Notes: generated by a model not told the origin, from the sequence alone. 64,000 nt of DNA from JBBRVW01 sp038246545 (GCA_038246545.1 JBBRVW010000001.1:124001-188000); one strand, 5' to 3'; shown: positions 1 to 9,071, numbered from the stretch's first letter. Numbers and translations: made by a program.

Positions 1-254
1 TGCGGGAACTGAAGCAGGTCGACCGGGTTGCCCGCGGCGATGCGGTACCAGAGGTAGGCGACGACCGGGCCGCCCCACAGGACCAGCCGCAGCAGCCGGG
101 TACGGCGCAGCTCCTCGCGCGACCGGCCCACGTCACCGCCGTCGGCGGTGGCCTCCAGGTCGACCAACCCGCCCACCGGGGTCGGCCGGTGCGCCGCGGT
201 CCCGGCCTCGTCCTGCGATGACCTCTTCCCCAGCAACCGCGGCGTCCGCAGCAT
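1..254 (-). CDS. N-terminus of a membrane protein, possibly an FtsH-like AAA ATPase (partial)
   Basis: The gene starts at an ATG at 254 and runs off the left edge, so about 84 residues are visible. A GGAGGGG ribosome-binding site lies 3-4 bases upstream. The visible part has a polar, charged first 50 residues, then a hydrophobic segment (LLRLVLWGGPVVAYLWYRIA) followed by GNPVDLL. From memory, this layout resembles the N-terminus of actinobacterial membrane-anchored AAA+ ATPases related to FtsH, but no ATPase motif is inside the window. That a membrane protein starts here is well supported; the family is a guess. Confidence 0.45.
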   Translation of the reverse strand, partial: MLRTPRLLGKRSSQDEAGTAAHRPTPVGGLVDLEATADGGDVGRSREELRRTRLLRLVLWGGPVVAYLWYRIAAGNPVDLLQFP

Positions 255-392
255 GTCCCCTCCAGCTCCTCGTGACGACCCCGTCCCGTCAGCGCGGAGC
301 AGGAGAGGCATCACCCGGACGGAGCATCAGCCCCGGGGGCCGTCGTGCGATCACCTGGTCAGGCGGACGAGCATCTGCGGGAAGTCTCGCCC

Positions 393-422
393 GGCACCGG
401 GCGTACGGAACGCCCCGGTGCC
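393..422 (-). terminator. Hairpin downstream of mshB
   Basis: GGCACCGGGCGT (393-404) faces ACGCCCCGGTGCC (410-422), giving a 12-bp stem with a single bulged C and a 5-base loop. It lies about 90 bases past the mshB stop, inside the 259-base gap between mshB and the left-edge gene, both on the minus strand. There is no U tract, which is usual for high-GC actinobacterial terminators. The rest of the gap shows nothing except the ribosome-binding site of the left-edge gene. Confidence 0.55.
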
Positions 423-513
423 CGGGTTCACCCGGATGCGAGATACGGGTCACCCGTTCGGCCCACTCACCCGCACCGTCGGTGACGCACCGTGAACGGT
501 CGCGGCGTGCCGG

Positions 514-1530
514 TCAGCCGATCCCGGCGAAGAGGTCGGTCTCGCGGCCGTCGGCGTCACGCTCCGTGCCGGGCGTCCCCTGCACCAGCCGGTAGTGCTC
601 GAGGCCCCACACCTGGTTGCCGAGGTTGTTGGACAGCGCGAAGAACGGCCCGTCGACGGTGATCTGGGTGGCATGCGCCCGCATCGCGGCCAGCTTGGCC
701 TCGACGTGGTCCATCCCCTCGACGACCGCCGTGATGGCCGAGTCGGGGACGATGAAGCTCGGCAGGTCGTCGAGGTCCCAGTCGTCGAAGGACGTGTCGC
801 CCGCCTCGCGCAGCTTCAGGACCCCGTCGCGCATGACCGACTCGGGCATCGCGTTCCAGTAGACCTTCGACACCTGCCACGGCTCGCGCGCCCCGTGCGC
901 CGGGTCGGCGGCGAGCTCGACACCGCGCATCGCGGTGCGGTGCGCCTGGATGTGGTCGGGGTGACCGTAGCCGCCGTTCTCGTCGTAGGTGACGACGACC
1001 TGCGGGCGGACCTCGCGGATGACCTCCACCAGCAGCCCGGCGGCCTCGTCGAGGTCGGCCTGCCAGAACGTGTCCGGCCGGTCGTTGGTCGGCAGCCCCA
1101 TCATCCCCGAGTCGCGGAACCGGCCGGGGCCGCCGAGGAACCGGTGGTCGCGGACGCCGAGCGCCTCCATGGCGGTGGCCAGCTCTCCGACCCGGTGCCG
1201 GCCCAGCTGGTCTTCCTGGTCGGCGGCGAGGTGTGCGAGCCCGGGGACCAGCACCTCTCCCTCCTCGCCGAGGGTGCAGGTGACCAGGGTGACGTGCGCG
1301 CCCTCGGCGGCGTACCGCGCCATGGTCACGCCGTTGCCGATGGTCTCGTCATCGGGGTGGGCGTGCACCAGGAGCAGCCGCCGGGGCGAGTCGAGGACGT
1401 CCATGCTCGCCTCGGCTGCAGGGTCGAGCTGCTCGAGCACCGACTCGGCCTCCTGCAGCACCGCGTCCTCGGGCGAGCTGGGTCTGGCCTCGGGCTCCTC
1501 GGCCAGCGGGCCGTCGGGAGTCGTCGTCAT
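514..1530 (-). CDS. mshB: Mycothiol biosynthesis deacetylase MshB (PIG-L family)
   Basis: Probable zinc-dependent N-acetyl-glucosaminyl-inositol deacetylase, the second step of mycothiol synthesis, acting in the cytoplasm. The protein has 338 residues. The PIG-L zinc site is intact: AHPDDE gives His58, Asp60/Asp61, and GHPDHIQAH gives His193, matching the His-Asp-His ligand set known for MshB. LGEEGEV and the conserved FLGGPGRFRDSGMMG region also favour MshB over the related amidase Mca. The first 42 residues are an acidic, probably disordered extension; Met43 is an alternative start, but the ATG at 1530 has an AGGTAGGG element 8 bases upstream. It is divergent from the S9 peptidase across 56 bases. 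Mycothiol is specific to Actinobacteria, so this gene helps place the organism. Confidence 0.92.
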   Translation of the reverse strand: MTTTPDGPLAEEPEARPSSPEDAVLQEAESVLEQLDPAAEASMDVLDSPRRLLLVHAHPDDETIGNGVTMARYAAEGAHVTLVTCTLGEEGEVLVPGLAHLAADQEDQLGRHRVGELATAMEALGVRDHRFLGGPGRFRDSGMMGLPTNDRPDTFWQADLDEAAGLLVEVIREVRPQVVVTYDENGGYGHPDHIQAHRTAMRGVELAADPAHGAREPWQVSKVYWNAMPESVMRDGVLKLREAGDTSFDDWDLDDLPSFIVPDSAITAVVEGMDHVEAKLAAMRAHATQITVDGPFFALSNNLGNQVWGLEHYRLVQGTPGTERDADGRETDLFAGIG

Positions 1531-1586
1531 GGCGGCGACCCTACCTGCGGCCGGCTGCCTTCCCGGCGCCTCGGTAGGTTGGCCGG

Positions 1587-3698
1587 ATGCCCGACGCGAC
1601 CCTGTCCGACGCCTCCGGATCCGGCTCCTTCCCGCGCGAGAACGCCAGGACCCAGCGCTTCACCCGGGGCGCCCCGCGCAGCCTGCACCTCGACCCGACG
1701 GGCAGCCGGCTGCTGCTCGTCCGGTCCGGCCACGACACCGATCCGGTCGGCTCGCTGTGGTCGATGGACGTGGCCACCGGGCACGAGACGCTGGTCGCGG
1801 ACCCCGACACCCTGCTGGCCGGCGGCGAGGAGCGGCTCTCGGAAGCGGAGCGTTCGCGCCGGGAGCGCAGCCGCGAGGGTGCCGGTGGCATCGTCGGGTA
1901 CGCGACCGACCGCGACACGACGGTGGCGGCGTTCGCCCTGAGCAGCCGCCTTTGGGTCGCCGATCTGGTCGGTGGCGACGGCGTCCGCGAGCTGGCCGCC
2001 GCCGGCGCCGTCATCGACCCCCGACCGGACCCGACCGGCACCTGGGTGGCCTACGCCGCCGAGGGGGCGCTGCACGTGGCGCCGGTCGACGGCTCGCAGC
2101 CGCGCGTGCTGGCCACGGCCGAGAAGGAGCACGTCACCTGGGGCGTCGCGGAGTTCGTGGCGGCCGAGGAGATGAACCGGTCACGCGGCTACTGGTGGTC
2201 GCCCGACGGCACCGCGGTGCTGGCCGCCCGCGTCGACAACGGGCAGGTGCCCACCTGGTACGTCGCCGACCCGGCGCACCCCGAGCGCCCGGCCACCGAG
2301 CTGCGCTACCCGGTGGCCGGAAGCGACGACGCAGAGGTGACGCTGCACGTCCTTGGCGTCGCAGGCGGCCGGGTCGACGTGTCGTGGGACCGGGCCGCCT
2401 TCCCCTACCTCGTACGCGCGTCCTGGTCGCTCGGCGGCGCTGTCGTGCAGGTCATGTCGCGCGACCAGCGGCAGGGCCGCGTGCTCGCCGTGGACCCGGT
2501 GACCGGGGCGACGACGGTGCTGCTGGAGCAGTCGGACGACGTATGGCTCGACGCGGTCGACGGCGTGCCGGCCCTGCTGCCCGACGGGAGCCTGGTGGTC
2601 ACCGCCGACCTCGACGACACCCGACGGCTGGTCGTGGCCGGCACGCCGGTGACCCCGGTCGGCCTGCAGGTCGAGGCGGTGCTGTCGGCGGACGGCGACG
2701 GCGTCCTGTTCGAGGCCACCGACGACCCGGTCCAGCGGCAGCTGTGGCGCTGGACCCCACGGGTCGGCGCCGAGCGCGTCACGGACCCGGGCGGCTACCG
2801 CACCGGACTGCAGGCGAGCGGGACCCTCGTGGTGGTCGAGCGGTCGACCACCCGGCCGCTGCCCGTCGTGGTGGTGACCTCGCCGGCCGCGCGGCGGGTC
2901 GTCACGTCGTACGCCGCGACGCCGCCGGTGGTCGGGCGCCCGACGTTCTCCCGGGTGGGCACCGACCGGCTGGCCGTGGGCGTCGTCCTGCCCCGCGACC
3001 ACACTCCGGGCACGCCGCTGCCGGTGCTCATGGATCCGTACGGCGGCCCGCACCACCGCGAGGTCCTGGACATGCCGGAGCGGTGGCGCGAGGAGCAGTG
3101 GATCGCCGACCGAGGGTTCGCCGTGGTCAAGGTCGACGGCCGCGGCACCGGGGGCCGCGGACCTGCCTGGGACCGCGCCGTGCGCGACGCCTTCGACGCC
3201 ACCCTCGACGACCAGGTGGCGGGCCTGCACGGCGTGGCCGAGCTGGTGCCCGATCTGGACCTCTCCCGCGTCGGCATCCGGGGGTGGTCGTTCGGCGGCT
3301 ACCTGGCCGCACTGGCCGTGCTGCGGCGACCGGACGTCTTCCATGCCGCCGTCGCCGGCGCCCCGGTCACCGACTGGTCGCTGTACGACACCTTCTACAC
3401 CGAGCGCTACCTCGGCCACCCCGCACAGGCGCCGGATGTCTACCGCCGCAACTCCCTGCTCGACGACGCCCCGAAGCTCACCCGGCCGCTGCTGCTGATC
3501 CACGGTCTGGCCGACGACAACGTCGTGGTGGCGCACACCCTGCGACTGTCCGCAGCCCTGGTTGCCGCCGGCTGCCCGCACGAGGTGCTGCCGCTCTCCG
3601 GCGTCACCCACATGACGCCGCAGGACGTCGTGGAGGAGAACAAGCTGGTGCTCCAGGTCGAGTGGCTGCAGCGCCACCTCGGCGTCGTCCCGCGGTAG
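1587..3698 (+). CDS. S9 family prolyl oligopeptidase, DPP-IV-like
   Basis: Serine peptidase of 703 residues. Residues 1 to about 440 look like the beta-propeller (DPP-IV N-terminal) domain, rich in Asp-Gly turns and WSPDGT-type repeats, including the EEMNRSRGYWWSPDG stretch typical of DPP-IV relatives. The C-terminal alpha/beta hydrolase domain carries DPYGGPHH, then the nucleophile in GWSFGGY (Ser568), the acid in HGLADDN (Asp643) and the base in GVTHM (His675), a complete triad in the right order. There is no signal peptide, so it is probably cytosolic and trims proline- or alanine-containing peptides. That would suit the neighbouring peptide importer, although the two are convergent and not co-transcribed. 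Only a weak ribosome-binding site is visible. Confidence 0.9.
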   Translation: MPDATLSDASGSGSFPRENARTQRFTRGAPRSLHLDPTGSRLLLVRSGHDTDPVGSLWSMDVATGHETLVADPDTLLAGGEERLSEAERSRRERSREGAGGIVGYATDRDTTVAAFALSSRLWVADLVGGDGVRELAAAGAVIDPRPDPTGTWVAYAAEGALHVAPVDGSQPRVLATAEKEHVTWGVAEFVAAEEMNRSRGYWWSPDGTAVLAARVDNGQVPTWYVADPAHPERPATELRYPVAGSDDAEVTLHVLGVAGGRVDVSWDRAAFPYLVRASWSLGGAVVQVMSRDQRQGRVLAVDPVTGATTVLLEQSDDVWLDAVDGVPALLPDGSLVVTADLDDTRRLVVAGTPVTPVGLQVEAVLSADGDGVLFEATDDPVQRQLWRWTPRVGAERVTDPGGYRTGLQASGTLVVVERSTTRPLPVVVVTSPAARRVVTSYAATPPVVGRPTFSRVGTDRLAVGVVLPRDHTPGTPLPVLMDPYGGPHHREVLDMPERWREEQWIADRGFAVVKVDGRGTGGRGPAWDRAVRDAFDATLDDQVAGLHGVAELVPDLDLSRVGIRGWSFGGYLAALAVLRRPDVFHAAVAGAPVTDWSLYDTFYTERYLGHPAQAPDVYRRNSLLDDAPKLTRPLLLIHGLADDNVVVAHTLRLSAALVAAGCPHEVLPLSGVTHMTPQDVVEENKLVLQVEWLQRHLGVVPR

Positions 3699-3720
3699 CC
3701 GCCCCCGCGCCGTCGTGATC

Positions 3721-3790
3721 ATGCGTTGAGTGGCGCAATGTTGCTCTTTGCAATCGATTGCCAGGCGCAGGATCGCGCCACTCGAGGCAT
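3721..3790. repeat. 70-bp nested palindrome between convergent genes
   Basis: Every matching arm shares one centre between 3755 and 3756: ATGC (3721-3724) with GCAT (3787-3790), GAGTGGCGC (3728-3736) with GCGCCACTC (3775-3783), several short inner pairs, and a perfect core GCAATCGATTGC at 3750-3761. Of 35 positions, 27 pair exactly and two more could form G-U pairs in RNA. The element fills most of the gap between the convergent peptidase and transporter ATPase genes and is visibly richer in A and T than the sequence around it. It can serve as a bidirectional terminator. Its size and nested symmetry also suit a dispersed palindromic repeat unit. Confidence 0.75.
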
Positions 3791-3824
3791 CAGGGCCGCG
3801 GGGGTCGGTGTGGAGCGAGCTGAC

Positions 3825-4868
3825 TCAGCCTCTGATGAGGGCGGTCTTCTCCTCGGGGAAGTGGCAGGCACCGAAGTGGCCGGGTGCGAGCTCACGCAGC
3901 AGCGGGATCTCCTCGGCGCACTTCGTCTGCGCCTTCGGGCACCGGGTCCGGAACACGCAGCCGGAGGGCGGGTTGATCGGGCTCGGCAGGTCGCCCTTGA
4001 GCAGGATCCGCTCGCGCTTGCGCTCGGCGTTGGGGTCCGGCAGCGGCACGGCCGAGGTGAGCGCGTGCGTGTAGGGGTGCAGCGGGCCCTCGTAGATCTG
4101 CTCCGCGTCGGCGATCTCCATGATCCGGCCGAGGTACATGACCGCGATCCGGTCGGAGATGTGCCGGACGACCGACAGGTCGTGCGCGATGAAGACGTAG
4201 GCGAGCCGGAACTCGTCCTGCAGGTCCTCGAGCAGGTTGACGACCTGGGCCTGGATCGACACGTCGAGGGCCGACACCGGCTCGTCGCAGACGATCAGCT
4301 TGGGCCGCAGGGCGATCGCCCGGGCGATGCCGATGCGCTGACGCTGACCGCCGGAGAACTCGTTCGGGTAGCGGTTGTAGTGCTCGGGGTTGAGGCCGAC
4401 GCGGGCCATCAGGTCCTGCACCTCGGCCTGCACGCCGCGGGCCGGCTTGACACCCTGCACCTTGAACGGCGCCGAGATGATCGCGCCGACCGTGTGCCGG
4501 GGGTTCAGCGAGGAGTACGGGTCCTGGAAGATCATCTGCATCTCGCGACGCAGCGGAACCATCTCCTTGCGGGTGAGGTTCGTGATGTCACGACCCTCGA
4601 ACTCGATCTTCCCGTCGGTCGGGTCGAGCAGCTTCATGATCGTGCGACCGGCGGTCGACTTGCCGCAGCCGGACTCGCCGACGATGCCGAGGGTCTCGCC
4701 GGGCACGATGTCGAAGCTGATGCTCTCGACGGCCTTGACGTCGCCGACGTTGCGCTTGAGGATCCCGCCGCCGTTGATCGGGAAGTACTTCTGCACCCGG
4801 TCGACGCGCAGCAGCGCGTCGTCGCGGCGGAGGACCGCGCTTGCGCCGGTCTCGTCGACGACGGTCAC
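3825..4868 (-). CDS. Peptide ABC importer ATPase, DppF/OppF type
   Basis: ATP-binding subunit (347 residues) of a di/oligopeptide importer. It has a Q-loop, Walker A GESGCGKST, signature SGGQRQR and Walker B LIVCDEP followed by SALD. The C-terminal region is the oligopeptide-transporter extension with HPYTHAL and a cysteine cluster (SGCVFRTRCPKAQTKC) seen in this subfamily. I place the start at the GTG at 4868 because it overlaps the stop of the preceding ATPase as GTGA; the longer open frame upstream only reads through that gene. It is the last gene of the leftward transporter operon. Substrate specificity cannot be read from sequence. Confidence 0.93.
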   Translation of the reverse strand: MTVVDETGASAVLRRDDALLRVDRVQKYFPINGGGILKRNVGDVKAVESISFDIVPGETLGIVGESGCGKSTAGRTIMKLLDPTDGKIEFEGRDITNLTRKEMVPLRREMQMIFQDPYSSLNPRHTVGAIISAPFKVQGVKPARGVQAEVQDLMARVGLNPEHYNRYPNEFSGGQRQRIGIARAIALRPKLIVCDEPVSALDVSIQAQVVNLLEDLQDEFRLAYVFIAHDLSVVRHISDRIAVMYLGRIMEIADAEQIYEGPLHPYTHALTSAVPLPDPNAERKRERILLKGDLPSPINPPSGCVFRTRCPKAQTKCAEEIPLLRELAPGHFGACHFPEEKTALIRG

Positions 4869-6046
4869 TGCTGGTCCTCCTGCGTCGGCTGGTCCGCTGG
4901 GACCGGGGTCGGGGGCGTGGTCGTTGTCGCCTGCTCGGTCTGCACCGGCGCCGCCATGGTCGCGGTCGCCGTCCGCGTCGCACCGAGACCGTCGCCGCCG
5001 GCACCCCCGCCGAGGACGTCGCCGCCTCGGGCGGCGAGCCGCTCGGAGGCGATCTCGCGGCGCTGGGCGGGCTCGAGGTGACAGCGCACCGAGTGCTCGG
5101 GCGTGACCGCGTCGAGAGCAGGCCGGTCGGTGTCGCACCGGTTGCCGGGGACCAGCTCGTGGTAGGGGCACCGGGGCCGGAAGACGCAGCCCGTGGGCAG
5201 CCTGATCAGCGACGGCGGCTGGCCGGGGATCGGCTCGAGCCGCTCACCACGGTCGGTGTCCATCCGCGGCACCGAGCCGAGCAGGCCCCAGGTGTAGGGC
5301 ATCTCCGGCCGGTAGTAGATGTCCTCGACCGCGCCGCGCTCCACGACCCGGCCGCCGTACATCACCACGACGTCGTCGGCCATGTCCGCCACCACACCGA
5401 GGTCGTGGGTGATGAGCACGATGGCCGTGCCGAACTCGGACTGCAGGTCGTTGAGCAGCTCGATGATCTGCGCCTGCACCGTGACGTCGAGCGCGGTGGT
5501 CGGCTCGTCGGCGATGAGCATCTCCGGGCTGTTCAGCAGCGCCATCGCGATCATGACGCGCTGGCGCATGCCGCCCGAGAGGTTGTGGGGGTAGTCCTTG
5601 ATCCGGCGCTCCGGGTTGGGGATGCCGACCCGGGCCAGCATGTCGCGCGCCTGGCCAAGGGCCTCCTGCTTGGACACCTTCTGGTGCACCAGGACGGCCT
5701 CGGCCAGCTGCTTCCCGATCGTGTAGAAGGGGTGCAGCGACGACAGCGGGTCCTGGAAGATCATCGCCATCCGCTTGCCACGCAGCGAGCGGACCTGCTC
5801 CGGGCGGGCGCCGACCAGCTCTTCGCCGTCGAGGTAGACCTCGCCGGTCATCTTGGCCGACTTGCGGTTGATCAGGCCCATGATCGCCTGGGCGGTGACC
5901 GACTTGCCTGATCCTGACTCGCCGACGATCGCCAGCGTCTTGCCCTTCTCGACCGAGAAGTCGACACCGTCGACGGCGCTGACGACGCCGTCCTCGGTGG
6001 GGAACTGGACCCGGAGGTCGCGGACGTCGAGAAATGCCTCGCTCAC
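4865..6046 (-). CDS. Peptide ABC importer ATPase, DppD/OppD type
   Basis: Second ATP-binding subunit, 393 residues. It has Walker A GESGSGKS, signature LSGGMRQR and Walker B MLIADEP with TTALD, then the oligopeptide C-terminal domain containing the cysteine set CVFRRCPYHE...NRC. About 60 residues rich in Ala, Thr and Pro follow the normal end of the family; this tail has no recognisable domain. The GTG start overlaps the stop of the permease gene (GTGA), and the gene overlaps the next ATPase the same way, so translation of the three genes is probably coupled. The two ATPases should form a heterodimer under the membrane permeases. Confidence 0.93.
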   Translation of the reverse strand: MSEAFLDVRDLRVQFPTEDGVVSAVDGVDFSVEKGKTLAIVGESGSGKSVTAQAIMGLINRKSAKMTGEVYLDGEELVGARPEQVRSLRGKRMAMIFQDPLSSLHPFYTIGKQLAEAVLVHQKVSKQEALGQARDMLARVGIPNPERRIKDYPHNLSGGMRQRVMIAMALLNSPEMLIADEPTTALDVTVQAQIIELLNDLQSEFGTAIVLITHDLGVVADMADDVVVMYGGRVVERGAVEDIYYRPEMPYTWGLLGSVPRMDTDRGERLEPIPGQPPSLIRLPTGCVFRPRCPYHELVPGNRCDTDRPALDAVTPEHSVRCHLEPAQRREIASERLAARGGDVLGGGAGGDGLGATRTATATMAAPVQTEQATTTTPPTPVPADQPTQEDQQ

Positions 6047-7032
6047 GTGAGCCTCACCCGGGGGTCGATGACGGCGTACAGGATGTCGACGACCAGGTTC
6101 GCGACGATGACGAATGTCGCGGCCAGCAACACTGTGCCGGTGATCACCGGCAGGTCGGAGTCGAGGACCGAGCCGATCGCCAGGTTGCCGATGCCGTTGA
6201 GGTTGAAGATGCGCTCGGTGATGACGGCGCCACCCAGCAGGGTCGCCAGATCGAGGCCGGCGGCGGTCACGATCGGGGTGAGGCCCGCGCGCAGGGCGTG
6301 CTTGCCGATGACCGTCCGCTCACGCAGGCCCTTGGACCGTGCGGTGCGGATGTAGTCCTCGCCCAGGGTCTCGAGCATCTGGTTGCGCGTGAGGCGGGCG
6401 TAGAACGCCGCCGAGATGAGTGCCAGCGAGGTCCACGGCAGGATGAAGCCCTTGAACCAGCCGACGGGATCCTCGTAGAGCGGCACGTAGCCGTCGAAGC
6501 CGATCAGTGCCCACTTGATCTGGATGAAGAAGACCAGCAGCAGGCCGATGAAGAACGACGGGAACGAGTAGCCGATCAGCGAGAAGCCCATGATGGCGCG
6601 GTCCTGCCACTTCCCGCGTCTCAGCGCGGCCACGATGCCGGAGCTGACCCCGGCGACGATCCACAGGATGAAGCCACCGAGGGCGAGCTGCCCGGTCACC
6701 GGGAACCGGTTCCACAGCAGGTCGGTGACCTGCTCGCCGCGGCGGAACGAGTAGCCCAGGCAGGGCACGTGGCAGTCGAAGGTCGCGGTGCCCGAGCCGT
6801 AGGTGCGCCCGACGAAGATGCCCGTGACGAACTCGCTGTACTGGTTGACCAGCGGCTTGTCCAGGCCGAGCCGGTGCCGGTTGGCCTCGATGATCTGCGG
6901 GCTGCAGGACTTGCCGCAGGTGAGGCGCGCGGGGTCGGCGGGGAGCGCGTTGAAGATGAGGAACACAATCATGCTGAGGGCGATGAGCATCAGCACCATC
7001 GCGACCAGCCGACGGACTATGTAGGCACCCAC
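6043..7032 (-). CDS. Peptide ABC importer permease, DppB/OppB type
   Basis: Inner-membrane permease of 329 residues. It starts with MGAYIVRRL and one membrane segment, then a long extracytoplasmic region holding two cysteine pairs (LTCGKSC and DCHVPC) that could form disulfides, then the five-helix binding-protein-dependent transport domain with the EAA-type loop around LGEDYIRTARSKGL. The last residues, VVDILYAVIDPRVR, are typical of DppB. The GTG start at 7032 has GGAGG 8 bases upstream. It is the third gene of the operon, after the binding protein, and overlaps the first ATPase gene by four bases. Confidence 0.92.
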   Translation of the reverse strand: MGAYIVRRLVAMVLMLIALSMIVFLIFNALPADPARLTCGKSCSPQIIEANRHRLGLDKPLVNQYSEFVTGIFVGRTYGSGTATFDCHVPCLGYSFRRGEQVTDLLWNRFPVTGQLALGGFILWIVAGVSSGIVAALRRGKWQDRAIMGFSLIGYSFPSFFIGLLLVFFIQIKWALIGFDGYVPLYEDPVGWFKGFILPWTSLALISAAFYARLTRNQMLETLGEDYIRTARSKGLRERTVIGKHALRAGLTPIVTAAGLDLATLLGGAVITERIFNLNGIGNLAIGSVLDSDLPVITGTVLLAATFVIVANLVVDILYAVIDPRVRLT

Positions 7033-7211
7033 CGTCGGACCTCCAGGGCATCAGGCCGGCCGCGAGACGCGGTCGACGCGGGTCGTGACGAGACTACGAC
7101 GCCGGTGGGCATCGATGGGGTCCCAGGATCGGCTTGCTGTGCTGCTGGACTTGCTGTCCGCGACAGCGAACCATGTGACGGTCGCCGGCGCGAGCTGGGC
7201 CGATGGCTCGG

Positions 7212-7247
7212 CTGAGCCGGGGGGCGGAGACCCGCCCCCCGGCTCAG
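7212..7247 (-). terminator. 16-bp perfect hairpin after the peptide-binding lipoprotein gene
   Basis: Bases 7212-7227 pair perfectly with 7232-7247 around a 4-base loop; the stem is CTGAGCCGGGGGGCGG with its exact complement. It sits 58 bases after the stop of the binding-protein gene and before the downstream permease. An intra-operonic hairpin here would give more binding protein than permease and ATPases, a known strategy in ABC importers (partial termination or mRNA 3' protection). There is no U tract. The rest of the 272-base gap holds the ribosome-binding site of the permease gene and no gene. Confidence 0.7.
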
Positions 7248-7304
7248 TCCGAACTCACCTCAGGTGGTGCTGGTGGTGCTGGTGGTGCTCTGTGTCGACT
7301 GGAC

Positions 7305-9071
7305 TCACTTCTCGACGTAGAGGTCGGCGTACGACCAGGAGCCGTAGGGCGACCAGATGTACACCTGGCCGTCCTTGCCCGAGCCGGCCTTCACCTTGGA
7401 GCCAGACAGCCGCTCCTCGCGCCCGAAGCGGGTCGGGATGGCCCACACCTGCGCCATGGCCTCCTTGTTGAGCTCCTTCCAGGCCGTGCCCTGTGCCTCA
7501 CGGTCGGTGATGCCCTTGGCCGCGAGAGACTTCTGGTTGAAGGACTTGTCGTCGGCCTGCGAGAGGTCGAAGCCACCGCTGGGGGTGAAGAGCTCGGGGA
7601 TGACGGTCGACGCGTTGGGCCAGTCCGGACCCCAGCCGGCAGCGATCAGGTCGCCGGCCTTGTCCGGGTCGAAGACGATGCCGTAGAACTGGCCCGCCTC
7701 GATCGGGTTCGGCTTGACCTTGATGCCGGCCTTGCCCAGTGACGCCACGACGGCGGCCGCGGCCTTGTCGTTGGTCGGCGTCTGCGGGTAGTCGAACTGG
7801 ACGGTCTTCATCGGCTCACCGGACTGCTGGATCAGCGTCTTGGCGTACTCCGGGTCACCGTTGTCCGGGATCTTCTGGCCGAGCAGGCTGTCCCACATGC
7901 CCGAGGGCTCGTAGTCGGCCGGCAGGTTCGGCTTGATGACACCGTCGGCCAGGTCACCGGCGAACTCGCCGCCGGCGATGATGCGCAGCTGGGACCGGTC
8001 GAGAGCGGCCGCGATCGCCTTGCGCTGGTCGAGGTTCGGCAGCTTGGCCACGTTGACCGCGTAGTAGCGGACGTACGGGTCGAGCTCGTTCACGCGACGG
8101 TCCTTGAACCGGTCCGAGCCGAACACGGTCGCGAGCGACGCCGGCTCGATCACGTCGGCGGTGATCGTCTGCTGGTCGTCGCCAGAGTCGGCGATCATGC
8201 GCTGGTCGATGACCGACGCCTCGAGGCCGAACTTGTAGACGATCTTGTCCGGGTACGCCGGGCGGTAGTCGTCGGTGGCCGGGTCCCAGTTCTCGTTGCG
8301 GACCAGGACGAGCTGCGAGCCCTTGTTGTACTCCTGGATCTTGTACGGGCCGTTCGAGACCGGCTTGTCGTCGTACTTCTCACCGGTGTCGGCGGCCTTG
8401 GGGACCGGCGCGAACGCGGACAGGGTGACGGTGAACGCGAAGTCACCGACCGGCTTGTTCAGGTTGAATGTGATCTTGTTGCCGTCGCAGACGACTGCCT
8501 TGTCGAAGGCAGCGGTGTCGTTGCCCTTCGTCACGTACGGGCCCTTGTAGACCGAGTTGCCGTCCTTGTCGCTCGGGATGTCGAGCATCGAGATCGCGTA
8601 GCTCGGACCGTCGGTGATGATGTCGGTCGCGAAGGTGCGGGACACGCCGTACTTGAGGTCCTCGCAGGTCAGGTCCGACCCGTCCTCCCACTTCAGGCCG
8701 TCCTTGAGCGTCCACGACCACGAGGTCGCGTCGTCGTTCGGAGTGCCCGTGTCGGTGGCGAGGTCCGGCTGCAGCTCGTTGCCGGTAACCGAGTCGGTGC
8801 TGAGCTTGAAGACGTTCAGCGTCCGGTTGAGGTAGCCGCTGGTGAAGGCCAGGTCCTCACCGGTGTAGTTGCGCTGCGGGTCGAGGTGCTGGATCTGGTC
8901 CTGCAGCGTGAGGAACGTGAGGGTGCCGCCCTTGGTGGGCTTACCGTTAGCGCCGCCGCTGTCACCCGGATTGCTGCTGCTGCCGCCGCTGCTCCCGCCG
9001 CAGGCGGCGAGTGCCATCGCCGCCGCGCTCGCGAGGACAACAGCGCGCAGGCCGATGCTGGCCTTGCCCAT
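7305..9071 (-). CDS. Peptide-binding lipoprotein of ABC importer (SBP family 5, DppA/OppA type)
   Basis: Extracytoplasmic substrate-binding protein, 588 residues. A signal peptide with lipobox ALAAC places the lipid-modified cysteine at residue 24, followed by a Gly/Ser linker. The family-5 pattern is clear: GGTLTF, then LDPQRNYTGEDLAF, a WSWTLKDGLKWEDGSDLT stretch, SNGPYKI and YYAVNVAKLPNLDQRKAIAAALDR. It should capture peptides or a similar solute outside the membrane and deliver them to the two permeases that flank it in the operon. The start is supported by AAGGAG 5-6 bases before the ATG. A strong hairpin follows the gene. Confidence 0.93.
   Translation of the reverse strand: MGKASIGLRAVVLASAAAMALAACGGSSGGSSSNPGDSGGANGKPTKGGTLTFLTLQDQIQHLDPQRNYTGEDLAFTSGYLNRTLNVFKLSTDSVTGNELQPDLATDTGTPNDDATSWSWTLKDGLKWEDGSDLTCEDLKYGVSRTFATDIITDGPSYAISMLDIPSDKDGNSVYKGPYVTKGNDTAAFDKAVVCDGNKITFNLNKPVGDFAFTVTLSAFAPVPKAADTGEKYDDKPVSNGPYKIQEYNKGSQLVLVRNENWDPATDDYRPAYPDKIVYKFGLEASVIDQRMIADSGDDQQTITADVIEPASLATVFGSDRFKDRRVNELDPYVRYYAVNVAKLPNLDQRKAIAAALDRSQLRIIAGGEFAGDLADGVIKPNLPADYEPSGMWDSLLGQKIPDNGDPEYAKTLIQQSGEPMKTVQFDYPQTPTNDKAAAAVVASLGKAGIKVKPNPIEAGQFYGIVFDPDKAGDLIAAGWGPDWPNASTVIPELFTPSGGFDLSQADDKSFNQKSLAAKGITDREAQGTAWKELNKEAMAQVWAIPTRFGREERLSGSKVKAGSGKDGQVYIWSPYGSWSYADLYVEK

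Noticed and set aside
989..3718. A 909-codon plus-strand open frame
   Set aside because: It overlaps mshB and the peptidase, both clear genes; its product is Arg/Pro-rich nonsense typical of out-of-frame reading in GC-rich DNA.
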